Source: Jeotgalibaca sp052266715 (lineage in GTDB: Bacteria > Bacillota > Bacilli > Lactobacillales > Aerococcaceae). From it: 64,000 bases of DNA. Location: NCBI GenBank assembly GCA_052266715.1, contig JBQPRB010000001.1. One strand, 5' to 3'. Under the pieces are notes generated by a model. The model saw nothing but the letters and a program-made list of their open reading frames with translations. It was not told the DNA's origin and did not search any database. Below are positions 35,589 to 45,483 of the stretch, piece by piece (within the stretch, counting starts at the first letter, position 1; each line of letters starts with the position of its first letter). Both the position numbers and the translations under genes were made by a program.

Positions 35589-38422
35589 ATGAATATATCT
35601 AAACCCAAATTTTTAGCAAGCAGAACGAGCTGTTTTCTCATAATTATATCTTCTTGCTCATTCATTTTTTTGTCAATGAGTTTTTCGATTTCATTCATGA
35701 AATCACAGACAATCTCTTTGTTGTATTCGGTAGCAAAGTGATAAAACATATACATAAATAACTGACTATCAACTATACCATTGGGAAGGCTTTTTTCCAT
35801 CATCAGATTCTTGAAAGACAGTACCAATTCATAATAGGACATTGAATCTTTATCAGGATATGCCACCTGAATATTCTTCACAGCTGTTATCGTATCCATC
35901 TCACTAAGTTGGAATTTAGTTGCCAGTTTATACAGTTTTAGGGACAAAATCTGATTTTCCTGTGACACAGCATCCAGTAATTTCCCCACAACCGGACTGG
36001 CCATTACTGCGGATTCAGGCACACCATAATAAAGAGCATTGTCTATATTCCCATATAGTGCATCATCTTTGAATGGTATCTGGTAAGCTCTCAACGCTTC
36101 TACAATATACCGTTGTGTCGTTGGTTCTGTTTGTTGCGCAGCCAGGATCCTGATTAGCTCCGCTACGTATTTTTTATGGGCACCCTTCACCGTTATTTTC
36201 CCAACCAGCGCATCACGCAATCCGGATAGGATACAATCTATAAATCCCTCATCCACTTCCTGAAGGCATCCAATAAAAGTATCCTTGAAGCCAAGATAGT
36301 CATTCGTGAAATTTTGAATGAAGCTGTCAGCACCCGATTCCTTTAGCAAAACGCCGACAAACTTCTTAATGTCTTCACTCCAACAAGCGTACAATTGGTG
36401 TATGACTTTTTCTTTATCATCCCCCATCATTGTCTGTTTCGCTTGGATATCATACAAATATGTATTTTCAAACTCTCGAATCGCGATTTTTTTCTTCTCT
36501 TTGTTCATCTTCCCTAAATTCAGAATGACCTGGAGTGATTCCTTCTGATGTTTGAGGTATAAAGACAACTTGGTATCGTCTATTTTGGTTATTTTTTTGC
36601 TTCTATCCAACCGGGAAATACTATCTATTTGGACGTATTCCTTATTGAGAAACTGTACTTGTTGACAGCTGAATGACCACTCCGGGTCATAATAGAAGCG
36701 CTGTTGGACGTATTTCAATTGCACTCCTTTTATATTTATAAAGGCTTGCAGCATGTTTACGCTTTGCTTCTTTAATCCTTCTGAAATTTCCATGACATAA
36801 ATAAAATCGCCATTATTCAACAACTTTACTTCTTTTAACATTTTTTTCCGAATGGTTAGTCCATCATAAGTCTCATCATTCACTTTTAACTGCAATTCAT
36901 TCAAAGAATATGGAAACCTCATCACAATTCCGAATCTAACGGTGCCCGTCAAGATACTATATGAAGTATCATTAATGTATGCGGTCATCTCAGGGATGTA
37001 CTGATTATTCGAAAAAGCGATCATCGTCTTGGGCGATTTGATGTTGTATTTCATCTTGCCATCATTTATTTCGGTACGGTTCATTGCCAAAAAGAAAAGA
37101 CTCTCTTTTATTTTTTTTTGGTCCGCCTTTTCTACACCGACTCTATTTGGTGGTGAAATTTCATACACATACCCCGGTTTCAACTCGGCCAATGAAGATT
37201 CTACCCTTTCTCCATTCGGATGAAGCGTAAATACGCTGGTCTTCACCGAAGCTATCTCTTCCTCTTTAGCTTTTACAAGTGATGATTCTTTCGACTTCAC
37301 TGCTTTACTTTCCTTTATGGTTTCTTCATAAAGTTCCTTTTGACTGTCAAAAATTTTTTCTTTTGTTGTTGGTTTCTCAATTGTATAGCGTAAATTCTTA
37401 TGTTTTGCCCCAAATGTTAAATCAACCGGCTCACTTTTCCATCCGATTCCCCCCATGGAAATATTCAACTGTATAGTTTTCAACTTGTGCTGAAAATTAA
37501 ACACATTAAGCACCACATTTGGCTCTTCATTAGGCTGGAAATCTATAAAATGTGTCGGCACATGCAAATGAACAGCTCTTCGCTGATACTCAATCCTATC
37601 TTTAAGAGGCATTTGTTTTGGCTTCTTAAGGATATAAGCACGGGTGTATTCATTTTCAAAGCCATTATTCCGTTTCAAACTATCCCTTATCTTATTTTCG
37701 AATCGTTCATTGATTTTAATAGGCTCATTATTTCCTGATTCCATCCATTCAAAATAATTAAAAATTTTCCTCAATACGGTAGCAACTGCCGACGGATTTA
37801 GCAAATAAGCATGCATGAAGGATTTCGGTATCTGACCGCGTATATATGCGATGCCGTTCAATTCATAATTAGTGGCGTTCTCCTCCACACTGCCTTCATA
37901 TTTTCTAAATATTTTGCGTAAATAGGGGAAAAAGAGATCCAGTTTTTCTTTGGTTACTTCTTTTTCAAAGTCCTTCAGATAGATGACATATAGGACATAG
38001 ATAATCTTGTCTCCTGAACTATCGTTTCCGATGACTCCATGCATCCGAATTGTTTCTACATACTCGTTTCTTGTTGTTTGATAGAAGCTCCAGCATCGAT
38101 TCTCATAGGATATCTTCATTGCTTCAACGGTGATATCCCGCACATATTTTTCATCCAAGCCTAAGCGCACGGCTAAGGACTCCCAAAAACGCTCACCGGT
38201 GTACTCATACATGTCAAAAAGAATCGCATATAGCGACAAAATATCACTTTGTATATGATAAAGGTAAGGATGATTTTTGTAGCTCACCATTATATCCTTG
38301 GCCTGTTTCTCAACTAAAGCATATTCTTCAGGCGTGACGTCAATCAACCCGACCAGTGTTTTCTCTTTGTATCGTGTTTCCTTTCTTTTGATCCGTTCAA
38401 AAATAGGGGTTAAAGTATCCAT
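35573..38422 (-). CDS. Unrecognised 949-residue protein in the type I restriction operon
   Basis: I do not recognise this protein. It is about 949 residues with no P-loop, no nuclease motif, no membrane segment and no signal peptide that I can see. The first 330 residues or so look helical with a weak HxH-type patch. A charged, coiled-coil-like stretch (EETIKESKAVKSKESSLVK, near 370-400) follows, then a beta-rich middle and a helical C-terminal 250 residues. The longer frame begins nine codons upstream, but AAAGGA sits seven bases before the ATG at 38422. It lies between hsdR and the half-hsdS, 57 bases after hsdR. Confidence 0.75.
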   Translation of the reverse strand: MDTLTPIFERIKRKETRYKEKTLVGLIDVTPEEYALVEKQAKDIMVSYKNHPYLYHIQSDILSLYAILFDMYEYTGERFWESLAVRLGLDEKYVRDITVEAMKISYENRCWSFYQTTRNEYVETIRMHGVIGNDSSGDKIIYVLYVIYLKDFEKEVTKEKLDLFFPYLRKIFRKYEGSVEENATNYELNGIAYIRGQIPKSFMHAYLLNPSAVATVLRKIFNYFEWMESGNNEPIKINERFENKIRDSLKRNNGFENEYTRAYILKKPKQMPLKDRIEYQRRAVHLHVPTHFIDFQPNEEPNVVLNVFNFQHKLKTIQLNISMGGIGWKSEPVDLTFGAKHKNLRYTIEKPTTKEKIFDSQKELYEETIKESKAVKSKESSLVKAKEEEIASVKTSVFTLHPNGERVESSLAELKPGYVYEISPPNRVGVEKADQKKIKESLFFLAMNRTEINDGKMKYNIKSPKTMIAFSNNQYIPEMTAYINDTSYSILTGTVRFGIVMRFPYSLNELQLKVNDETYDGLTIRKKMLKEVKLLNNGDFIYVMEISEGLKKQSVNMLQAFINIKGVQLKYVQQRFYYDPEWSFSCQQVQFLNKEYVQIDSISRLDRSKKITKIDDTKLSLYLKHQKESLQVILNLGKMNKEKKKIAIREFENTYLYDIQAKQTMMGDDKEKVIHQLYACWSEDIKKFVGVLLKESGADSFIQNFTNDYLGFKDTFIGCLQEVDEGFIDCILSGLRDALVGKITVKGAHKKYVAELIRILAAQQTEPTTQRYIVEALRAYQIPFKDDALYGNIDNALYYGVPESAVMASPVVGKLLDAVSQENQILSLKLYKLATKFQLSEMDTITAVKNIQVAYPDKDSMSYYELVLSFKNLMMEKSLPNGIVDSQLFMYMFYHFATEYNKEIVCDFMNEIEKLIDKKMNEQEDIIMRKQLVLLAKNLGLDIFIKNRV

Positions 38423-38479
38423 ACTCTCTTCCTTTAAAATAATATTCAATTATTGGGACCCTAATTAAGGGACAGCATG

Positions 38480-41254
38480 TTAGACGGACATGAATCTACG
38501 GGTGTTCTCTATTACAAACTTAAAAATCCGGTCAATTTTCCTGCGTTTCTTAATGAAATTGCCGTTAATTTGATCGGAAACCCGTTCCCGGTTCAGACTG
38601 CCGCTGTACTCATACTCAGCCAAAAATTCATTGACAACGTACGGCTGCAGCTCCACATTTTGGGAAAATTCATAAATCTCCCCTTCGCGCTCTTCCTCTT
38701 CGAACTCATTGTACGCCTCATCGAGATTGCTTTCCTTATCGAGCACCGGCACAACCTTATCCAAGAACTTACGAATCAAATCTGACTTCAAGCGCAAATC
38801 TTCATTATCAGCCTGATCCAATAGCCGGTGAATGGTAGCGACGTTTTTATCACGCTCATCTTCATCCTCCAGATTAATGTTACGAATCAGGTTCAGAATG
38901 TAGCTGACATTTATGGTGTCCGTTTGAATGACATCAATCGCGAAGTCCAGGTTGTCGAGAATGGAAACCTCTTCACCTTTCTCTTTCTTTTTCACCCTTT
39001 CATAAATCGCGAAGTACTTGCTCTTGAAATCCTGGTAGTTTTGCTCAACGATTCCGATCGTGTTTTCCGAAAAATCAAATTCGTCAAATGTCCGCAATTT
39101 CAACAATAACTTGGATAGTTCCCGGAACAGTACCACAAACTGGTATTGGTCCTCTTCGGCTTCCAACTGGTCCACTGATTCCGGTGTCGGTGCCAGTTGC
39201 AGTAGAGAAGCTAATGCTGTCCTGAATTCTGTCAAGTATTCCCCATAACTAGCCATCAGCACTGTGTTGGTATCGTTGGTCTGCGAGTACAACTTAATCG
39301 CTTCATCCGTTTGATACTTCAGATTGCGATAACATACGATGTTCCCATATGGTTTGGTTTCCTTTTCAATCCGGTTTGTGCGGGAGTATGCCTGCAACAA
39401 CGTGTGGTATTTCAGATTCCGGTCCACATATAGCGTATTGAGCGGCTTGCTATCGAAGCCAGTCAAAAACATATCTACCACTATCAGAATGTCCAGTCTT
39501 TCGCCCGGAACACCTTTCTTAATACGCTTGGAAACATCGGCAAAATAGCCGTTGAAATTATCCGTTGCGAAATTTGTGCCGAATGTTTCGTTGTAGTCCT
39601 TCATGATGCGTTCCAGGCTATCGCGCGAGTGTTCCGTAGAAATGTCCTCATTTCCGGGTTCGTTTGCGCCATAGGTGAAGATACTCGCGACATTAATGTC
39701 TTCGGCATGTTGCTTGAACAAATCATAGTATTTGATTGCCATCTTAATACTTTGGACGGTGAAGAGAGCGGTGTATTGCTGGTTTTTGGTTTTTTTACGA
39801 TGGTTCTTCAGGATATGCTTGGTTATGTCCTCCAGCCTTTCGTCTGCCATCCACACTTCGTTCGTGTTGATGCCAGCCACCCTATCCTGGTCCTCTTCAT
39901 CGAACTGTCCCCGGAAGGTACTAATGTACTCCACGGAAAAACCTAATACATTTCCATCACGGATGGCATCTTTAATCAAGTAATGATGCAAGCACTTCTG
40001 AAAAATATCGGCTGTGACTCTGCCATCCTGGCTTGGATTCTCCGGGAAACGCGGCGTTCCGGTGAAGCCAAAGTACTGGGCATTTCTGAAATGCTTACGA
40101 ATCAGTTTATGCATTTCTCCAAATTGGGTACGGTGGCATTCATCAATGATGAAGACAACCCGGTCTTCCTTGTAACTGTCAATCACCCTGTGACCCGATT
40201 TGATGGCATTGGACATCTTCTGAATAGTCGTCAAAATCAAAGGTTTTGTTCGGTCCCCCATCTGTTTCAAAAGCTTACGGGTGTCATCGGTCATGTCCAC
40301 AGAATCCGCTTCGAATTTATTAAATTCAGCCAATGTCTGGGAATCCAAATCCTTCCTGTCCACCAGGAAAAATACTTTCTCGATGCTTTCTTCCTGGGCA
40401 ATAATTTGGCTGGCCTTAAACGAAGTCAGCGTCTTCCCGCTCCCGGTCGTATGCCAAATGTAGCCATTATTTCTCGTTTCCAATGCCTGGCGCACTAGCG
40501 CTTCAACCGCATAAACTTGGTACGGACGCATGACCATCAGCACCTTGTCTGTCTCATTCAATACCATATAGCGCGCAATCATTTTGGCCAGGCGACATTT
40601 TTCCATGAAGCTTTCCGCGAATTCACTCAGCACATTGATGCGGTTATTTTCTACGTCCGACCAGTAGAACATATGGCTCTTCATGATTTCCCCATCACTA
40701 TTGGAAAAATATCGCGTCTCTTGACTGTTGCTGATGACGAAAATCTGAATATAACGGAACAATCCGGTATAGGTATGTTTACGGTAGCGCATAATTTGAT
40801 TGAACGCTTCCGTCATGTCCACACCACTGCGTTTCAGCTCCACCTGCACAAGAGGCAGTCCGTTAATTAGGACGGTCACGTCATAGCGGTTGGCGTACTT
40901 CCCTTCCATGCTAATCTGATTGGTGACTTGGAATGTGTTTTTGCACCACTCCTTCGTGTTGAACAGCTCCAAGTACAAGTTCGTACCGTCATCTCGTCTA
41001 AGTAGGACTTTATCCCTTAATATTTTGGCGCTATCGAAGATACTTTTCCCGTTTATTTGAGTCATCAGACGTTCGAATTCTTTATCGGTAAGGGGTTCTT
41101 CCCCTATTTTCATACTATTACGTTGTTCCAGCACCATTCGGAAGTTCTCAACCATCGTGGCTTCACTTTTTACTTCCGGTACCCATTCGTAGCCTTTTGA
41201 TACAAGCTGCTCAATCAGTTTATATTCCAGTGCTGTTTCACTCTGGTATGCCAT
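38480..41254 (-). CDS. hsdR: Type I restriction enzyme endonuclease/translocase subunit HsdR
   Basis: 924 residues. An N-terminal PD-(D/E)xK nuclease has D125 in RYDVTVLING and E139-L-K141. The SF2 motor follows with Walker A TTGSGKT (269-275) and DECH (371-374). Later motor motifs include VDMFLTGFDSKPLNTLYVD and the C-terminal helical domain that contacts HsdM. It cleaves unmethylated DNA after translocation. The ATG has GAGGAG upstream. It begins its own transcription unit with the 949-residue gene behind it. Confidence 0.94.
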   Translation of the reverse strand: MAYQSETALEYKLIEQLVSKGYEWVPEVKSEATMVENFRMVLEQRNSMKIGEEPLTDKEFERLMTQINGKSIFDSAKILRDKVLLRRDDGTNLYLELFNTKEWCKNTFQVTNQISMEGKYANRYDVTVLINGLPLVQVELKRSGVDMTEAFNQIMRYRKHTYTGLFRYIQIFVISNSQETRYFSNSDGEIMKSHMFYWSDVENNRINVLSEFAESFMEKCRLAKMIARYMVLNETDKVLMVMRPYQVYAVEALVRQALETRNNGYIWHTTGSGKTLTSFKASQIIAQEESIEKVFFLVDRKDLDSQTLAEFNKFEADSVDMTDDTRKLLKQMGDRTKPLILTTIQKMSNAIKSGHRVIDSYKEDRVVFIIDECHRTQFGEMHKLIRKHFRNAQYFGFTGTPRFPENPSQDGRVTADIFQKCLHHYLIKDAIRDGNVLGFSVEYISTFRGQFDEEDQDRVAGINTNEVWMADERLEDITKHILKNHRKKTKNQQYTALFTVQSIKMAIKYYDLFKQHAEDINVASIFTYGANEPGNEDISTEHSRDSLERIMKDYNETFGTNFATDNFNGYFADVSKRIKKGVPGERLDILIVVDMFLTGFDSKPLNTLYVDRNLKYHTLLQAYSRTNRIEKETKPYGNIVCYRNLKYQTDEAIKLYSQTNDTNTVLMASYGEYLTEFRTALASLLQLAPTPESVDQLEAEEDQYQFVVLFRELSKLLLKLRTFDEFDFSENTIGIVEQNYQDFKSKYFAIYERVKKKEKGEEVSILDNLDFAIDVIQTDTINVSYILNLIRNINLEDEDERDKNVATIHRLLDQADNEDLRLKSDLIRKFLDKVVPVLDKESNLDEAYNEFEEEEREGEIYEFSQNVELQPYVVNEFLAEYEYSGSLNRERVSDQINGNFIKKRRKIDRIFKFVIENTRRFMSV

Positions 41255-41302
41255 TCAACCACTCCTCATAATACGCAAAATATTCCGAATTACTTTCCTT
41301 CT

Positions 41303-41331
41303 ATTATCTCAATATATTGGTATTATTTCAA
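41303..41331 (-). promoter_or_regulatory. hsdR promoter
   Basis: On the minus strand TTGAAA (complement 41326-41331), 17 bases, GATAAT (complement 41303-41308). The bases leading into the -10 (ATATTGAGATAATA) also occur in the candidate promoter before mcrB. Confidence 0.7.
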
Positions 41332-41404
41332 TAGTGATTGAATTTGGCTTTTAACTCATTATTTTGTACTTTATTGCAGTCTAGATTCCCTAAAAAATAA
41401 AAAC

Positions 41405-41436
41405 GGGCAAGAAAACTATTCATAGTTTTCTTACCC
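41405..41436 (-). terminator. Terminator of the mcrBC unit
   Basis: The stem GGGTAAGAAAACTAT/ATAGTTTTCTTGCCC (minus strand, one mismatch) is followed by GTTTTTATTTTTT. It separates mcrBC from hsdR. Confidence 0.85.
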
Positions 41437-41464
41437 TATAGCAAAATGTTCCCAATCAAGTCTT

Positions 41465-41614
41465 TTATAATAATCCATTGTATGCTATGGCTTCCTTATC
41501 TAGTTTAACTAAATCTTTCCGCGTTGATTGAAAACTATTGCCTTTTTCTCGAATTAAATGAACTATCTCTGAAAACCTATCTAAGCTTTCAGCATTATTC
41601 GAAAATCTATCACG
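41465..41614 (-). pseudogene. Remnant reading frame between mcrC and hsdR
   Basis: A 49-codon open stretch without a usable start reads as credible protein (NAESLDRFSEIVHLIREK, then STRKDLVKLDKEAIAYNG) and ends in TAA. A ribosome-like AGGAGG and broken frames precede it. It is probably the 3' end of a deleted gene. Family unknown. Confidence 0.35.
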
Positions 41615-41729
41615 TTATTTCTTCATGATTCAATGTAAATTTTCAGAAAAATCCTCCTCTTACACTACATCTGTCCGATGAATTTTTGATAGGCTAATAC
41701 AAGCATTAGAAATCACGGAAATATAAATA

Positions 41730-42977
41730 CTACATTGTATCCCTCAACATCCTATGAGCGAACCCCACTATCCCTTCATACCTACCACTCTCAATAAGCC
41801 TCTCTAATTCCATTAAATTCACACCACGCAGAATAATCTGTTGCTTGTTTTCCAACAATGAGATGTTTACTCGAATTTTTTGATCAGGGACGTCCCCCGT
41901 ACTCGGATACAAGATAATGGGATTAATCTTCCCTTCACCAATGGACAAACCATAATTTGAGAGTTGGTACAAATCCGATGTGGATACATTGTTTTCAATC
42001 AAATTTTTATATTTAAAATCAATGATAGTATGTAGTTTGCCACCTTGAAAAACCATCAAGTCAGGTCGGATAGAAACCGGCGCTTTATTGAAAGGATTTG
42101 AATCATCCTCGTATTTAAAAATCGTTCGATTGGAAACCTCAGCCATAAATCGATATTCAGGGACATAAACATTAAAAACCTTGGTTAAGTAATTCTGGAA
42201 TAAGCTGTTCATGTTAACCCAAATCGATTTACCGAGTCGATTCCCTTGTGCGATACCAGTAACCGTTAATAACCAGCTTAAATAATTCAGCGGAATTTTG
42301 TAGGCCTCTTCCAGTCTTGTTAATCGAGAAACTATCCCCTCAAGAAACTTGATACTGAGGGAGATGGTTGAAACGGAAGTGTAGTTTCGTAACAATAGAT
42401 TGATTTTATTGACTATAAAGGGATTGCTACTCTCTTTTTTAAAGTACAATAGCCCGGATTTGATTACTTGATTCAGTGGTTGATTGGTTTGAAGCATTTG
42501 GTATTCAATCGGTGTCCGTTCTGTGACAACTCCTTGTTTTACGAGTTCTTTAAGGTTTATTTTACCTTTGATGTAAATTTCATTGTTGTGCACTGAAACG
42601 TACTTCTTTCTGATTTGAGCACTCAGCTTTTCAACTAAATCAAGCCATTGAAGAATTAATAAATCACGAAAAGAGTTTTCTCCCGCGCCTAATTGGGCTA
42701 AATTTTCTTCATTAGCTGGAATAAACCCATGCAGGAATCCAATCATTCTAATCATCGAGAGAGAGGTAATTTTAGGCTCGATTACTAATGAAAAAGACTG
42801 ATTCGCTTCAAAGCCGACATTTGAATTAGCAGTAATTAGGATTCCTTCATTAGTGAGACTCGTTTTGATGATGTTTCTTTTTTGTAAATCGAGCAATTCC
42901 TGAAGTGTCGCATCATCATAATCTGACAGCTTTACTGTTTCCCATTCTTTCATATGGATTGTTTTTAAGACCATCAT
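41730..42977 (-). CDS. mcrC: McrC-type nuclease subunit of a McrBC restriction system
   Basis: 415 residues. The C-terminal PD-(D/E)xK nuclease shows D306 in IRPDLMVF and D320-F-K322 in IIDFKYK. The N-terminal region is the McrB-binding, beta-rich domain of the family. It overlaps the mcrB stop (ATGA), so the two are coupled. McrC gives the cut when McrB translocates on modified DNA. Confidence 0.88.
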   Translation of the reverse strand: MMVLKTIHMKEWETVKLSDYDDATLQELLDLQKRNIIKTSLTNEGILITANSNVGFEANQSFSLVIEPKITSLSMIRMIGFLHGFIPANEENLAQLGAGENSFRDLLILQWLDLVEKLSAQIRKKYVSVHNNEIYIKGKINLKELVKQGVVTERTPIEYQMLQTNQPLNQVIKSGLLYFKKESSNPFIVNKINLLLRNYTSVSTISLSIKFLEGIVSRLTRLEEAYKIPLNYLSWLLTVTGIAQGNRLGKSIWVNMNSLFQNYLTKVFNVYVPEYRFMAEVSNRTIFKYEDDSNPFNKAPVSIRPDLMVFQGGKLHTIIDFKYKNLIENNVSTSDLYQLSNYGLSIGEGKINPIILYPSTGDVPDQKIRVNISLLENKQQIILRGVNLMELERLIESGRYEGIVGFAHRMLRDTM

Positions 42978-45214
42978 AGCACCTGTTCATCTAAGGCTTC
43001 GACCAAGTCAGAAAATTTCGTCTCTGATAGTAAATCATTTCTAAGACGATTTGATGAATCAAATATTTTTCGCCCTAATATTTTTTTTAGTTGATCGGTA
43101 TTATTGTAGGTATATTCCTCCAGTAATGGGATAATCTCATACTTAATAACATCAACGAACTGTGCGGGTTCAGAAATTACCGCTCCTTTTGAAAGGAAAT
43201 AAGAATGTCCAATTTGTAAATCCCTACCTTCTGATCCCAGTGTATCTACAATTCGTTCATTAACAGCAAGGAGCCAGTCACTTATGTTGATTTCAGCTCC
43301 TGTTGCTACTTTTTCAAGCTCCAGGTCTTCACCCGTTCCTTCTTCATCCCCTGATACTGGGGACTCTTGGATAACTTGATTTATTAGTTCGTAATCTGTT
43401 TCCAGGTTTATAAAACCGAACCGGCGCCTTAAAGCTAAATCAATCAGGGAGACTGATTTATCAGCATTATTCATTGTTCCAATTATGTAGAGGTTACTAG
43501 GTACCGTAAACCTATCTTTTGAAACTGAAAGGTCTATATACTCACCACGTTTGGTATTCTCGATTGAGTAAATCAATTCACCAAAAACTTTCGTCAAATC
43601 TGTCCGATTGATTTCGTCTAAAATTAAGTAATAATTTTTATCGGGTTTCAATGCAGCTTTGTTCGCGAATTCTTTTAATACACCTTCTTTTACATTAAAA
43701 ACTAAATCACCATTGATATTTTCAGGACGTAAGCCTTCTACAAATTCTTCATAACCGTAGTTTGAATGCATGACAACTACTTTGATTTGTTCAGAACTTT
43801 TAACTTGGTCTTGTTCCTCAAAGCGTAAATTAACAAAACTATTCTGGTAGTTTTGTCGAGCCACTAATTCATACACCGTATTTAAGGCCCAATACGATTT
43901 ACCGGTTCCTGGTGCGCCTGTCAGTATAATTTGCTTCTTCTTCATCAATAGCGAGTTGATTTCCCTCATAATCCCTTTAAGTGGTTTTATTTCTTTTCTG
44001 TTTGGCAAGATTGTAGAAGAAACCGTGTCGCCCTTCTCAACTGCCAGTTCCACGTTTACTTGATCTTTTATAGGGTAAATTCTGTTGATTAGTTTTGGCA
44101 CTTTTCCACTGATTTCAAAAGTATCTTTGACTTTGTGCCAAACAATGGGCACACGGTGTTGAAAGGCTTCCTCGTTTATAAATTCATACTCCCCTTTTAA
44201 GACGCCAACATATTTAGCCTCCCGCTCATCAACAAGCAAAAGTACATCGTTACGCTTCAGGCCTATCGTTAATGAGTTGATTTGTGTAGCACTATACTCC
44301 CGATAATCAATTCCTTTAGTAAACTCTCTCAACTCTTTTGTGGAGGTAAAGTCAGACAAGTCTCTGTTTAATTTTATAGGTGGGAAGAAATATTCTGATT
44401 GAATCATCTTATTAAGGTCGGATGCAGAATATTTGTTGAGTTCCACTTTATAGTAATTTGTTGAACCTAACTCGAAGACGGAATAAACAATTTTGCTTAA
44501 ATTTGGATGTGACAAGCCAATCCTTTTTACAAGTTCGTTATAAAGGAAGTCAAGAATATAGGTGTTATTTTCTTCCTCCACCGAAATTTCATTTACAAAT
44601 GGATGCTTGAGCTTTACCAATAAGGATCTGAATGTGTTCATTGAGGAAAAATCTGAAATTTTTTCTGGATAAAAAAGATGGAAATATTTATGAACCCACC
44701 CATATTGATAAAAGCGAGCAAGTTCTTGATCCACTTCAATCGCTTTAATCATTTCGCGAACATCTTCTAAAGTTTCATGCGGGCTATTCTCAATGTGATG
44801 ATGTAGTTTAACTAGGTTTTGTCTAATTTCATAAGCTCTTTCTTGTGCCGCCTGATCGGAAATAGGAACTTGAGAATTCCCCTCCCATTTTACCCATTGA
44901 TCGAACTTATTAGAATGAAAAATCGTGAATTTACCAGCCGTTCCCCCACCGATGCCGCCAAAGTTACTTGTATTGAAATCCTCATCATTTTTAAATTCCA
45001 AATGATAAACCAGACTATCTCTATTTTTTGAGTTCATCAAGTTTTCAAGAGCTTCCTCCGGTGTCATCCTCTCTAATACTTCTTTCGAAAATTTGGTTGT
45101 AAAATAATTCCGTTGCTCTGCCAACAAATCATCATTTACAAAATTTATAGAGTTTTTTAAACGCTCGTATTGTTGACACAGGAAACCAACTATTTCTTCA
45201 ATATTTTTTTCCAT
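42974..45214 (-). CDS. mcrB: McrB-type GTPase/AAA subunit with EVE-like domain
   Basis: 746 residues. An N-terminal region with FGGIGGGTAGKFTIF (residues 85-99) is seen in other McrB-like proteins. An EVE/PUA-like module (315-361; LKRNDVLLLVD, HRVPIVWHKV) probably recognises the modified base. The C-terminal AAA+ motor has Walker A GAPGTGKS (433-440), Walker B LILDEINR (530-537) and the NTP sensor GTMNNADKS (579-587). It binds modified DNA and drives McrC. AAGGAGG precedes the ATG. Confidence 0.9.
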   Translation of the reverse strand: MEKNIEEIVGFLCQQYERLKNSINFVNDDLLAEQRNYFTTKFSKEVLERMTPEEALENLMNSKNRDSLVYHLEFKNDEDFNTSNFGGIGGGTAGKFTIFHSNKFDQWVKWEGNSQVPISDQAAQERAYEIRQNLVKLHHHIENSPHETLEDVREMIKAIEVDQELARFYQYGWVHKYFHLFYPEKISDFSSMNTFRSLLVKLKHPFVNEISVEEENNTYILDFLYNELVKRIGLSHPNLSKIVYSVFELGSTNYYKVELNKYSASDLNKMIQSEYFFPPIKLNRDLSDFTSTKELREFTKGIDYREYSATQINSLTIGLKRNDVLLLVDEREAKYVGVLKGEYEFINEEAFQHRVPIVWHKVKDTFEISGKVPKLINRIYPIKDQVNVELAVEKGDTVSSTILPNRKEIKPLKGIMREINSLLMKKKQIILTGAPGTGKSYWALNTVYELVARQNYQNSFVNLRFEEQDQVKSSEQIKVVVMHSNYGYEEFVEGLRPENINGDLVFNVKEGVLKEFANKAALKPDKNYYLILDEINRTDLTKVFGELIYSIENTKRGEYIDLSVSKDRFTVPSNLYIIGTMNNADKSVSLIDLALRRRFGFINLETDYELINQVIQESPVSGDEEGTGEDLELEKVATGAEINISDWLLAVNERIVDTLGSEGRDLQIGHSYFLSKGAVISEPAQFVDVIKYEIIPLLEEYTYNNTDQLKKILGRKIFDSSNRLRNDLLSETKFSDLVEALDEQVL

Positions 45215-45307
45215 ACTGTTCCTCCTTAATTATGATATTCATGACTCCCGCGCACGTTCACTTTTCATCATTTCTAGGAATCATTATGCAGTTATCCTTG
45301 TTTTTTG

Positions 45308-45424
45308 TTATCGTATTGTTTGCATAAAAACGACTTTATATTCAAGCCCATCAATGCCTACAGTGAGTATAGCTTGGATGACTCCCTTATCCTCTACCTG
45401 CACTGAGCCAAACGGATATTTCAT
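45308..45424 (-). CDS. Possible 38-residue leader ORF before mcrB
   Basis: A 39-codon frame from ATG 45424 to TAA 45308, reading MKYPFGSVQVEDKGVIQA and onwards. The ATG lies about 10 bases after the -10 box, so its message would be nearly leaderless. It has no ribosome site. It could be a leader peptide, a remnant, or chance. About 90 bases separate it from mcrB. Confidence 0.3.
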   Translation of the reverse strand: MKYPFGSVQVEDKGVIQAILTVGIDGLEYKVVFMQTIR

Positions 45425-45433
45425 TTTGTTTTT

Positions 45434-45462
45434 ATTATCTCAATATTACTAAGCTTATTCAA
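45434..45462 (-). promoter_or_regulatory. Candidate promoter for mcrBC
   Basis: On the minus strand TTGAAT (complement 45457-45462), 17 bases, GATAAT (complement 45434-45439). It carries the same ATATTGAGATAATA block as the hsdR promoter. The remaining gap to mcrB shows only the small ORF. Confidence 0.55.
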
Positions 45463-45483
45463 TGCTTCTTAACGCTCCCCACC

